From Candidatus Puniceispirillum sp. (lineage in GTDB: Bacteria; Electryoneota; RPQS01; DYHQ01), in the NCBI GenBank assembly GCA_020724065.1, contig DYHQ01000009.1:1-33527 (forward strand): a stretch of 33,527 nucleotides of DNA, given 5' to 3'. Within the stretch, counting starts at the first letter, position 1; each line of letters starts with the position of its first letter. Below the pieces are notes generated by a model, which was not told where the DNA came from, searched no databases, and was given only the letters and a program-made list of their open reading frames with translations. This document shows positions 6,978-15,268 of the stretch, one piece after another. The translations under genes were made by a program, and so were the position numbers.

Positions 6978-7577
6978 ATGTTCGAATTCTCTCCCGCTTT
7001 GGAAAAGTTGGTAGGTCAGCTTGCGAAGCTCCCGGGTTTGGGACCGAAATCGGCCGCTCGTATCGCGCTGCACATTTTGCGCGCGCCGAAAAGCGAGATT
7101 GACGCGCTGGTGGAAGCTCTGAGCGAGGTCAAGACCCGGATACAGTTCTGCTCAGTTTGTTTCAATCTGACGGAAGAAGACCCGTGCTTGATTTGCCTAA
7201 ATCCGAAGCGAGACCGCAGCCTCATTTGCGTGGTGGAAACACCGGGGGATGTTTTGGTGATCGAGAAGACGAAGGGTTATCGCGGACTTTTTCATGTTCT
7301 TGGGGGAGCGCTTTCGCCTCTGGATGGCATTTCACCGGAAAATTTGCGGATTCAGGAATTGCTTCAACGGGTAGATGCTTCAGTTAGCGAGGTCATCCTT
7401 GCGACGAATCCCACGACAGACGGCGACTCGACAGCTCTCTATCTGGCCAAGGCGCTGAAATCCAAAGGCGTGCGCGTGACGCGCATTGCGCGCGGTGTCC
7501 CTGTGGGAGCCGACCTCGAACATGTGGACGAGGTGACCCTGTCGAAGGCTCTGGAAGGCCGGGCGGATATTCTATGA
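6978..7577 (+). CDS. recR: Recombination mediator protein RecR
   Basis: A 199-residue ring-forming DNA-binding protein that works with RecO (and RecF) to load RecA on gapped DNA. It has an N-terminal helix-hairpin-helix (LAKLPGLGPKSAARIA, about 15-30), a zinc finger with C58, C61, C70 and C73, and a Toprim domain starting at about residue 83 with the Walker-like VVETPGDVLVIE and the typical YRGLFHVLGGALSPLDGI motif. The length is normal for the family. The ATG lies two bases after the ybaB stop, so the two genes are co-transcribed. It is functionally linked to recA and recX elsewhere in the window. Confidence 0.97.
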   Translation: MFEFSPALEKLVGQLAKLPGLGPKSAARIALHILRAPKSEIDALVEALSEVKTRIQFCSVCFNLTEEDPCLICLNPKRDRSLICVVETPGDVLVIEKTKGYRGLFHVLGGALSPLDGISPENLRIQELLQRVDASVSEVILATNPTTDGDSTALYLAKALKSKGVRVTRIARGVPVGADLEHVDEVTLSKALEGRADIL

Positions 7578-7629
7578 AAATCCCAAAGAAGTGGGCATAC
7601 CAAGGTCAAGTGCCATTGGGTGAAACGCG

Positions 7630-9165
7630 GTGAAATTTGAGCGACTATTGGTAGGGGCGGCGGTTGTCGTCGTCCTCTACTTATATACGAACGCGTTTTT
7701 TACTTTCTTTTTCCCCAGCGAGCAACCCGAGCTACTCCGCTTTGTCCTTCTCGGGGCACCGTTTGCCGTGCTCTTTTTTCTTTTTCCGCGCTTCGCTTTG
7801 GTCATTCTGGCTTTCTCTGTTTTCTCCTTCGATTGGCTCTCGTCCTATGTTAGACTCGTCCCACGCGAGTTCACCTGGTTTACCGACTTCATTGTTGTGA
7901 TTCTGCTTGTGCGACACCTCCTGCTTCTGCCTCGCGTGCGAACGCGGCCGGTTTCCGTGGCGGAAAAGTGGATTTGGGGTCTCCTGGTTTTTGTCATATT
8001 TTCAGCCCTTGTCAATCAAACGCCGACGAGCACCGCTCTCATTGGTCTGAGGGTGTCGCTAAAATATCTCTTGCTCTTCGTCGTGCTATGCTCATTGGAT
8101 CTTGAGGAGAGATTCTGTCGCGGGTTGCTCTATCTCCTGTTTGTCATTGCACTGATTCAGATCCCGATTTCGGCGATTGAATTGAAATTTCACCCCCCGC
8201 GGGAGATTGACCCTTGGGATCTCATGGGCGGCACTTTTGGATTACAGGGGACCGGGGTCCTGTCTGTTTTCCTCTTGGGATGGATCGCTTTTCTGATGGC
8301 TATTATGACGGAGCGGCGCCGCCTGCGGCTGGGGCTCTTGTTCCTCATTCTGCTTTTCTGCATTCCTCCAATTTTGGGCGAGGGAAAAGCGTTTTTCTTT
8401 GTCCTGATACCACTCACGCTCTTTATGCTGCGTCGGGAATGGCTGAGGCGGCCAGGGCTTGCTCTGGGCATCGGTTTCTTTGCCTTCCTTCTGATCATCG
8501 CCGTTGACTATGTCTTGGTCAAAACGGATTACTGGATCGCAGGCCGTAACCCGATAACTTATGTCACTCGCATAGGGGAAATCGTCGAAAAGGACTTGGA
8601 GACTCCATCAGCGACGGTTTCTGAGCGAGGAGCCGGACGCTTTTATCAAGCCAAGAGCGGCTTTCATTTTGCGACTTCCAGTCCTCGGGCATTCTTCTTT
8701 GGTCACGGCCCCGGCGCCGCGACGGAGAGCTTTTTCACTCCTCATCAATCGTCGTCGGTTCAATATTTCAAAAATTGGGGAATTTCCTCTGGAGCGATGA
8801 GTCTCCCGTGGATGCTTGTTGAATACGGCATGGCTGGAACGCTGCTCTTGATTGTACCGTTCCTTCTTTTGTATCGTCGTGCTCAGATCCTGTGTCGGAG
8901 CGAGGACGAAAGACACCGCATTCTCGCCGCCGCCTTCCAGGGGCTCACTTTTCTCTTTCTTGTGGACCTTTTTATAACCGCAACGCTGCAGTCGGACCAA
9001 CTGGGCTATTTCTATTGGGTAACGGCGGCCATCGTTGTTCAGCTCTCGTACAAGGTCAAAGCCGGAAATCCGTCCGAATCCGCCACGAAACCGGCCCATC
9101 CGAAGTGGGCATTTCCTGCACTCAATTCAAACAACATTGAGGCCGCAATAAGCCCGAGAGGCTGA
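7630..9165 (+). CDS. Polytopic membrane protein, O-antigen ligase/polymerase-like
   Basis: A 511-residue inner-membrane protein with about 10-12 hydrophobic segments and a large hydrophilic loop in the second half (about 300-385), the layout of the WaaL/Wzy O-antigen ligase and polymerase superfamily. That loop holds the segment YFKNWGISSGAMSLPWMLVEYG, which resembles the Wzy_C-type motif region (HNxxLxxxxExG). Enzymes of this group transfer or polymerise lipid-linked glycans on the periplasmic face. The family is very divergent, so substrate and reaction cannot be read from sequence. GTG 7630 is the first good start. It is followed closely by another multi-span glycan-transfer candidate, which supports an envelope-glycan role. 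Confidence 0.65.
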   Translation: MKFERLLVGAAVVVVLYLYTNAFFTFFFPSEQPELLRFVLLGAPFAVLFFLFPRFALVILAFSVFSFDWLSSYVRLVPREFTWFTDFIVVILLVRHLLLLPRVRTRPVSVAEKWIWGLLVFVIFSALVNQTPTSTALIGLRVSLKYLLLFVVLCSLDLEERFCRGLLYLLFVIALIQIPISAIELKFHPPREIDPWDLMGGTFGLQGTGVLSVFLLGWIAFLMAIMTERRRLRLGLLFLILLFCIPPILGEGKAFFFVLIPLTLFMLRREWLRRPGLALGIGFFAFLLIIAVDYVLVKTDYWIAGRNPITYVTRIGEIVEKDLETPSATVSERGAGRFYQAKSGFHFATSSPRAFFFGHGPGAATESFFTPHQSSSVQYFKNWGISSGAMSLPWMLVEYGMAGTLLLIVPFLLLYRRAQILCRSEDERHRILAAAFQGLTFLFLVDLFITATLQSDQLGYFYWVTAAIVVQLSYKVKAGNPSESATKPAHPKWAFPALNSNNIEAAISPRG

Positions 9166-9201
9166 TGCGGCATGCAAGATAGAAGGGATTGAAAACTCAC
9201 C

Positions 9202-10728
9202 GTGGCAACACCGAAGATTTCTCCCCGGTTGACGCTATTTCTGTTGATCCTTTCGGCTTTTCTGCTTCGTCTGCCGAACCTGGGCTACAGCTTCTATGGG
9301 GATGAAGAATTCTCTCTTCTTCGGGATAGCGACTATTTTTGGACCCATAGCGATGACTGCCATCGCCCCGTTTTCTTCACACTGCTTTTCTTGTGGCGCA
9401 CCATCGGATTTGATGGCGAGATCGGTCTGCGGTTTTTGCCGTTGATTTTCGGCTTGTTATCAGTGCCTCTGGCCTGGGCTGTTGGGCATCGCTTAGGTGG
9501 CCGCAGTTTCGCACTGGGGTTTGGCCTTCTCCTGGCAATTTCGCCCGTGCATATTGAATTCTCTCAAGAGCTGCGCATGTATTCTCTGCTCGTGCTGTTG
9601 GCTCTTGCGCAACTGCTGTGCTATCTGGATTACCGCGAACGAAGACGTTTTTCCGCTCTGATTTTGGGAGCTCTCGTTGGACTCGTTGGCATATACGCGC
9701 ATCTCTTCTACGGCTTCTGTCTGGGAGGATTTGCGTTGCTTGCTCTGCTCGACAGGCGGACTATTCGGTGGAAATCCTATTGGGTTTCCATTGTGGCCGT
9801 GGCCTTTTCTTACCTTCCCAATCTTGGGAATGTTTTGTGGTTTTACAGCATGCGCAATGTGGAGTATAGTGTGCACCTCCCAAGCGCGTTGCCGAAACTT
9901 GCGGCGTCCCTTGCCGTCGGCTTTAATCTCTTTGAATTGCCAGAACTGGCTCAGGGTCGGGGAATTGGCTGGCAAATCGTAATCGAAAACTGGTATTATG
10001 TCCTGCCTTGCATTCTCGTCTTCGGATTGCTTCTGATAGGCGCGATCAAAACATTTGCTCAGTCAAGGGAACGATTTGCGCTTTCTTTGGCGATGGCATT
10101 GCTCGTCGTCCCGACGCTTCTGGCCTATGGATTCGCCTTGGCCACCAAGAAGAACATTATGGGACCCAAGTATCTCATCTTCTTGTTGCCGTTCGTTCTT
10201 CTTCTCTTTGTGTGGGGTTTCCAGGGATTGCAAAGGCGTCTTTTCCAAATTTCGGTCGGAATCCTTTTCATCTTGCTTATAGGGCTCTCTCTCATCCACT
10301 TCTACACGGATTCGGAGCATTATGGTCGTCGCATGAATTGGCGTGCCGCCGCCGAATATCTCAGGGAGCGCGTCGGTAGTGATGTGCCCGTCATCCTCCT
10401 CCAAGGCTACGCGGAACGCTTGCTGCAGTACTATGGTTATGAGACGCGTCCTTACTGGTTGCGGGTGCCCGGAGGGGGCGATACCATCGGTGTGTCCGAG
10501 TACCTCCCTTATTTGCGGGAAAAGCTCGCTCACGTCCGAGAAGTCTACTATCTGCGGGAAGACGACCTGCAAAATGCAGTTGATCCCAACGACATTGTTT
10601 TGAAATCCTTGAGAGTGATGGGTCACAACGAAACCTTCGTCCAATACAATCCACGCCTTCAGCTCTATGGATGGGAACTCATCACAAAGAGGAAGGAAAT
10701 GCGCCGTCTCCAGATCAATCACCACTGA
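9202..10728 (+). CDS. GT-C type glycosyltransferase (GT39/ArnT-like)
   Basis: A 508-residue multi-span membrane protein. After the first hydrophobic helix it reads NLGYSFYGDEEFSLLRDSDYF, matching the acidic motif in the first periplasmic loop of GT-C transferases such as PMT, ArnT and PglI-like proteins. The conserved-looking HIEFSQELRMYSLL segment (about 117-130) is also typical of this family. About ten membrane helices are followed by a soluble C-terminal domain (about 385-508), presumably periplasmic. It would move a sugar from a polyprenyl-phosphate donor to a lipid or protein. The start is GTG 9202, with AGAAGGGA upstream. Sugar and acceptor are unknown. Confidence 0.75.
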   Translation: MATPKISPRLTLFLLILSAFLLRLPNLGYSFYGDEEFSLLRDSDYFWTHSDDCHRPVFFTLLFLWRTIGFDGEIGLRFLPLIFGLLSVPLAWAVGHRLGGRSFALGFGLLLAISPVHIEFSQELRMYSLLVLLALAQLLCYLDYRERRRFSALILGALVGLVGIYAHLFYGFCLGGFALLALLDRRTIRWKSYWVSIVAVAFSYLPNLGNVLWFYSMRNVEYSVHLPSALPKLAASLAVGFNLFELPELAQGRGIGWQIVIENWYYVLPCILVFGLLLIGAIKTFAQSRERFALSLAMALLVVPTLLAYGFALATKKNIMGPKYLIFLLPFVLLLFVWGFQGLQRRLFQISVGILFILLIGLSLIHFYTDSEHYGRRMNWRAAAEYLRERVGSDVPVILLQGYAERLLQYYGYETRPYWLRVPGGGDTIGVSEYLPYLREKLAHVREVYYLREDDLQNAVDPNDIVLKSLRVMGHNETFVQYNPRLQLYGWELITKRKEMRRLQINHH

Positions 10729-10737
10729 GAATTCCTG

Positions 10738-11685
10738 ATGGTTTCGTCCGTTAGCGGTGCGCCGCCAACCCCTTCGACGGCACCCGCGCGACAAGTAACT
10801 GCGGAGGCCTGCCGCAACTGCATCTTAGATGACCTCAAGGGTGCTCTTCAGCTTCTGGATATTTCCGATGAGACGAGACAGCGAGTTCTCTCGGAGGGCG
10901 AGCGCTTTCTCTCCGGCGAATTTGAACTCTCGCGCGCTCCTTCCTATTACATTACGGCGGTTCATCGGCAATTGAAACGAATGACCGGAATGGCTGTGCC
11001 TTTTGCGGAACTGCGGCGTGCAGGCAACGAAGTCGGATTGCTGCTTTCGGAGAAGTTGCGACGGCAATTGACATCCCTGCCGCAGAAAGAAGGTTTTCGA
11101 CTCGCCGTCGAGTGGGCTATAGCAGCCAATCATCTTGACTTCCGCACAGTCGGAACCGGCTATGGATTCGCGCCCGACGAGATTGAAGAAATACTGAAGG
11201 CAAAACTGGCCAAGGGATTCGCTATTGATGAGTTCGACATGCTTTGGGACATTGTCCACACTGTGCGGAAAGTCCTCTACATACCGGATAATGTGGGCGA
11301 ATTGGCTTTCGACAGCATCGTGTTGGATTATTTGCGAGATTTCGGCTGTCATACGGTTGTTCCCTACCGAGGTGGACCGATTACTTCGGATGCGACTCGG
11401 GAGGATTTCGACTTCTTGAATACGCAGGCTCATGCGGGCGAAGTGATTTGCGCCGGACCGGACACCTTGGGGATTTCTTTGGAAGAAGCGAGTGATGAGC
11501 TTCGGGCAGCGCTGCAACGCGCCGAACTCATCGTCACGAAAGGTCAAGCGAATTTCTACACGATGTATTCAGCACAAGATAGCCTTCGGGGGCGAATCGT
11601 GTGTCTTTTCACCTGCAAATGCGATGTCGTGGCGAATCTTTTCGGACTCAGCGGGAAAATCAATATCATGAAGGTTCTGAAGTGA
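10738..11685 (+). CDS. DUF89 / ARMT1-like metal-dependent phosphatase
   Basis: A 315-residue protein of the DUF89 family, thought to be metal-dependent damage-control phosphatases that dephosphorylate unwanted phosphometabolites. Signatures are the CxxC near the N-terminus (CRNC, about 25-28), DNVGELAFDSIVLDYL (the metal-binding DNxGE...D motif, about 194-209), YRGGPITSDATREDF, the GISLEEAS segment and TKGQANFYTM, equivalent to the family's KGQGNFE motif. The CxxC form resembles the archaeal AF1104-type subgroup. The ATG lies nine bases after the preceding gene, and its stop overlaps the next start, so it is in one operon with pgsA-like and glycan genes. The natural substrate is unknown. Confidence 0.82.
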   Translation: MVSSVSGAPPTPSTAPARQVTAEACRNCILDDLKGALQLLDISDETRQRVLSEGERFLSGEFELSRAPSYYITAVHRQLKRMTGMAVPFAELRRAGNEVGLLLSEKLRRQLTSLPQKEGFRLAVEWAIAANHLDFRTVGTGYGFAPDEIEEILKAKLAKGFAIDEFDMLWDIVHTVRKVLYIPDNVGELAFDSIVLDYLRDFGCHTVVPYRGGPITSDATREDFDFLNTQAHAGEVICAGPDTLGISLEEASDELRAALQRAELIVTKGQANFYTMYSAQDSLRGRIVCLFTCKCDVVANLFGLSGKINIMKVLK

Positions 11686-12254
11686 AAGCACGCATGGGTC
11701 TTCCAAACAAAATTACGCTCTCTCGCCTGGCTCTCGGGCCACTCTTTCTCATTGTCTATTTGACTGACTGGCCGGGTGCCAAACTCGGAGGACTCATTAT
11801 TGCCATTCTCGTCGAGGTGACGGACATCGCGGATGGCTGGATGGCGAGAGCTCGCGGAGAAACCTCTGAAGTCGGCAAATTACTCGACCCTATGGCCGAT
11901 TCGGTCGCGCGGATTTCGTGCTTCATCGGCTTCTTGGTTTACGGGTATGCCGCCGCGTGGATGGTGGCTGTGCTGGTTTACCGCGATGTCGGCGTGGCGT
12001 ATGTGCGCACATTAGCCGCTTTGCAGGGCGTGGCGGTCGGTGCGCGTCGCAGTGGGAAATGGAAGGGTGCCATTCAGGGAACTGCAGCGATCACGATTCT
12101 CACGCTTGATCTTCTGAATATTCCTTGGCTTCAGTCGCATTTCCTGAAGATTGTCTTTTTCCTCATGCTCCTCGTGACCCTGTACACGGGATTTACTCTC
12201 GTGGACTACATCTGGGGCAATCGCAAGATACTGCGTGAGCTGCATTGGCGATAA
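11682..12254 (+). CDS. CDP-alcohol phosphatidyltransferase, PgsA-like
   Basis: An integral membrane enzyme of 190 residues that transfers a phosphatidyl group from CDP-diacylglycerol to an alcohol, most likely glycerol 3-phosphate, giving phosphatidylglycerophosphate. The full family motif is present as DIADGWMAR, eight residues, then GKLLDPMADS, with the three catalytic and metal-binding aspartates in place. About five to six membrane helices are visible. GTG 11682 overlaps the previous stop codon by four bases and has GAAGG upstream; ATG 11694 is a possible shorter start. The longer upstream frame overlaps the DUF89 gene and is not credible. The pgpA gene, the next pathway step, lies one gene downstream, which supports a PgsA role over phosphatidylserine or inositol synthesis. 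Confidence 0.85.
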   Translation: MKARMGLPNKITLSRLALGPLFLIVYLTDWPGAKLGGLIIAILVEVTDIADGWMARARGETSEVGKLLDPMADSVARISCFIGFLVYGYAAAWMVAVLVYRDVGVAYVRTLAALQGVAVGARRSGKWKGAIQGTAAITILTLDLLNIPWLQSHFLKIVFFLMLLVTLYTGFTLVDYIWGNRKILRELHWR

Positions 12255-12255
12255 T

Positions 12256-14763
12256 ATGCTCGAAAAGAATAGAAACGACATCAATTTTCAAATTCCTCCT
12301 CTTGCTCATACTTCCATGTATAATTGGCACAAATACTGGGCCAGAAAGACATGGAATGTTGTGGGGGAATGGATCGAGGCTTATACGCCCGAAGGTGGAA
12401 TTATTATTGACCCATTTATGGGAAGCGGCGTCGCCGTTATCGAGGCGATTCGGAGAGGTCGGAGAGCAATAGGGATTGACTTGAATCCCATCGCTGTCGA
12501 AATCGTTGATTTGACACTCCGCCATGTTGACACAAAGGCCTTAACTCAATCGTTCGAGAAGATCGAGCGAGCAGTCAGTGAAAACATTGAAGAGCTGTAT
12601 AAAACAGAGTGCAGAAGCTGTCATGCGGAAATTGACGCCGCCTGCTTCATCTGGAATCGAGGCAAACCGGAATCGGTTCGCTATGAGTGCAATGAATGTG
12701 GAAGTCGAGAGGAGAAAGGTCGGAGACTCAAGCCTCGAGATCGAAAAATTCTCAAGAGGGCCGAGGAGTTGCTGCAATCATCAAGGGCGTGGTATCCACA
12801 AGATGCTCTATACTACCCAGACGGTTCGCCTTTCAAAGAGAAGCAGAAATACGAGAGCATTCCTGACCTGTTCACCATCCGCAATCTCTACGCACTCGCG
12901 CTTCTGATGCGTCAGATCGAGAAGGAAAAAGATGAACTTCTGAGACGCTTCCTTAAGATCACTTTCTCCTCCATGGTGCATAATTGTTCAACTATGATGC
13001 CTGTTGGCAATCCGGCTGACACAAATCATTACACTTTTTTCAGCAGCCCCGGCTGGACTCAACATTCTTACTGGCATACTCCTCGCTTCATGGAGCAGCC
13101 GGTCTGGCGAAAATTCAAGAGCGCGTTTGAAGGACATCAAGGGATTCTGAAAGCCAAGGAAGAATCGGCAGAAGTCTTCAAGAAACCGGTTCGTTTTGCC
13201 AAGACCGTTGAGCAGTTCTTAGACGGAAAAGCCGATGTTCTTCTGGTTTGTGGCTCTGCTTTGAGCACACTGCGTCACTGGCGCAAGAAGAGAGCTCTGT
13301 CCGAATACACTGACTTCTGTTTCACGGATCCTCCATACGCCAGCTCGATACAATATGGCGAATTGAGTTTCATGTGGGCGAAATGGCTCGGGCTTAACGG
13401 AGGCTATCTGCAGGATCTGTGTGAACATGAAGTCGTTGAGAATCCGCGACAAAAAAAGGATTTCGCCTATTATGAGGGGATGCTCTCAAGTACGTTGGGC
13501 GAGCTCAGCACGGCTCTTAAGCCTGGCGCTCACATGGTGCTTACCTTCCATAATCCGACCTTCAAAGTGCGCAACGCCACAATCCGCGCCGCCGTCCGCA
13601 AGGGATTCGACTTCGAGAAAATCCACCACCAACCCACGGCTGTCGTTTCAGCGAAGAGCCTTCTGCAACCTTTCGGCTCAGCCACCGGCGATTTCTACCT
13701 TCGGTTCGCCAAACCGTTTTTGCAGGAGGCGACTCCGCTCGCGCAATGGGACGAGAAACGATTTGAGCGCGTCGTCGTGGATGGCGTTCAGCACTTGCTG
13801 GCCGAGCGTTGGGAACCGACGCCATACACATTCATCATCAACTATATTGATCCACTGCTTGCCCGTGAAGGTTTCTTTCAAGAGCTGTATCCCGGTCTCG
13901 ATGTGAACACGGTGTTGAAGAACCATGAGGGCGAGGAATTTATCACCGTAGATGTGAAGATCGGCGGACAAACGGGCAAGGCGTGGTGGTTCAAACATAC
14001 CGAAAAAATCAAGATGAAAGGGATTCCTCTGGGTGAAAGAGTCGAACAGTGTGTGCTTCGCGAGCTTCTATCAAAACGCCGGGTTACATTCACGGATGTC
14101 TGGCGACGCGTCGGAGAAGAGTTCCCCAACAGCCTGACGCCCGATGCCTTGAGCATTCGGGATGTCATCCGCGAGTATGCCAAGGAGGCGCGCGGAGGTG
14201 AGTGGCAGATTCTTCCCAAATTCCAAGAACGCGTGAAGCAACATGCATTGATGATCTGGATTCTTGGCAATTTGGGAAAATCCTTGGGATATGGCATTTG
14301 GGTAGGACGCAACGAACAGAAGGAACTTACACCTTCGAGCGAGCAGCTTTCTACTCTCGTTACGACGAAAAGAGACGAATTCCTATCCGGTTCAAAGGAG
14401 GCCGTGCGTGCCGTTTCCGACATCGATCTCATCTGGCTGAAGAAAAATGAGATTGTGAGAGTTTTTGAAGTGGAATATTCCACAAGCATCACATCTGCAA
14501 TTGAAAGGTGTTCTCATCTTCCCAAGCAAGTATCCCGCTATATCGTTTTGCCGGAGGAGCGAACAGCTAAACTGAAACGAAAACTGGAGTCTCCATTTTT
14601 CAAGCAGGGTCTGCAGGGCCAAGGATGGAGGATTGTTCTTTTTGACAGAGTTTTGGACAATAGGGAGGCACTCCTGAAAGGAAAACTTGACATCGCAAGT
14701 CTCGAATGGGACTATATGAGTGACCCGCTGAAGCGTGATCGTGGACAACTGGTTCTCATTTAG
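12256..14763 (+). CDS. Large DNA methyltransferase with nuclease-like C-terminal domain
   Basis: An 835-residue protein. The N-terminal part is an amino-methyltransferase: HKYWARK (25-31, a feature of DUF1156-type DNA methylases), S-adenosylmethionine motif I DPFMGSG (52-58) and catalytic motif IV DPPY (358-361). Motif I before motif IV, with about 300 residues between, suggests an alpha-like order with the target-recognition part inside. That insert carries a four-cysteine zinc ribbon (C119, C122, C145, C148). Residues about 670-835 form a separate domain with DIDLIWL (722-728) and VFEVEYSTSI (736-745), resembling a PD-(D/E)xK-type fold seen at the ends of restriction-associated proteins, though the usual ExK lysine is replaced (EVE). 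ATG 12256 lies one base after the previous stop; a GTG at 12235 is less likely. It separates pgsA-like and pgpA genes. AGA/AGG arginine codons are frequent at both ends but rare in the middle. Confidence 0.8.
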   Translation: MLEKNRNDINFQIPPLAHTSMYNWHKYWARKTWNVVGEWIEAYTPEGGIIIDPFMGSGVAVIEAIRRGRRAIGIDLNPIAVEIVDLTLRHVDTKALTQSFEKIERAVSENIEELYKTECRSCHAEIDAACFIWNRGKPESVRYECNECGSREEKGRRLKPRDRKILKRAEELLQSSRAWYPQDALYYPDGSPFKEKQKYESIPDLFTIRNLYALALLMRQIEKEKDELLRRFLKITFSSMVHNCSTMMPVGNPADTNHYTFFSSPGWTQHSYWHTPRFMEQPVWRKFKSAFEGHQGILKAKEESAEVFKKPVRFAKTVEQFLDGKADVLLVCGSALSTLRHWRKKRALSEYTDFCFTDPPYASSIQYGELSFMWAKWLGLNGGYLQDLCEHEVVENPRQKKDFAYYEGMLSSTLGELSTALKPGAHMVLTFHNPTFKVRNATIRAAVRKGFDFEKIHHQPTAVVSAKSLLQPFGSATGDFYLRFAKPFLQEATPLAQWDEKRFERVVVDGVQHLLAERWEPTPYTFIINYIDPLLAREGFFQELYPGLDVNTVLKNHEGEEFITVDVKIGGQTGKAWWFKHTEKIKMKGIPLGERVEQCVLRELLSKRRVTFTDVWRRVGEEFPNSLTPDALSIRDVIREYAKEARGGEWQILPKFQERVKQHALMIWILGNLGKSLGYGIWVGRNEQKELTPSSEQLSTLVTTKRDEFLSGSKEAVRAVSDIDLIWLKKNEIVRVFEVEYSTSITSAIERCSHLPKQVSRYIVLPEERTAKLKRKLESPFFKQGLQGQGWRIVLFDRVLDNREALLKGKLDIASLEWDYMSDPLKRDRGQLVLI

Positions 14764-14794
14764 TTGCCTGCTCTTCCATGACGACGGAATTGTA

Positions 14795-15259
14795 ATGAAA
14801 CGGTTGACACTCTTCATCGAGACAATTGTCACGACTGGACTGGGAACGGGATTCGCCCCGATTGCGCCGGCGACAGCGGCGAGCGCGTTGGCGTGTGTCG
14901 TCTTGTGGTTTCTGCCGGGCGCTCGAAGTTGGCCGGGACTGCTTTTCGTGTTTCCATTCTTCTTTGTTGGAGTATGGCTGGCCGGGCGCGGAGAGCAACG
15001 CTATGGACACGATGGGAAACCGATTGTCATTGACGAACTCCTGGGGCAGTGGATTACTCTTTTTTTCGCGTCGTCTTCGCTCTCGACTTTCATCGCCGCT
15101 TTTCTTCTCTTTCGGCTCTTTGATGTGTGGAAACCTTTCGTGATTCGCCAAAGTCAGAAACTTCCTCGTGGATGGGGAGTGATGGTAGACGATGTTTTGG
15201 CCGGTGTGTTGGCCCTAATATGCTCGCGGCTCTTGACTCTGACACCATTTTTTTCGTAG
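14795..15259 (+). CDS. pgpA: Phosphatidylglycerophosphatase A
   Basis: A 154-residue membrane phosphatase that removes the terminal phosphate of phosphatidylglycerophosphate to give phosphatidylglycerol. The family pattern is clear: TGLGTGFAPIAPAT near the N-terminus (normally GTGxxPxAPGT), then DGKPIVIDELLGQWITL, where the acidic residues serve the metal site, FRLFDVWKPFVIRQSQKLPRGWGVMVDDVLAG with the conserved D and KP, and a C-terminal hydrophobic helix. The ATG at 14795 places MKRLTLFIETIVTTG at the N-terminus as in relatives; the longer frame overlapping the methyltransferase has no support. It probably acts after the PgsA-like enzyme at 11682. Confidence 0.92.
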   Translation: MKRLTLFIETIVTTGLGTGFAPIAPATAASALACVVLWFLPGARSWPGLLFVFPFFFVGVWLAGRGEQRYGHDGKPIVIDELLGQWITLFFASSSLSTFIAAFLLFRLFDVWKPFVIRQSQKLPRGWGVMVDDVLAGVLALICSRLLTLTPFFS

Positions 15260-15268
15260 CTTAGTTCT

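Noticed and set aside
11601-11681. Upstream extension of the PgsA-like gene
   Set aside because: It overlaps the conserved end of the DUF89 gene in another frame and adds no family features.
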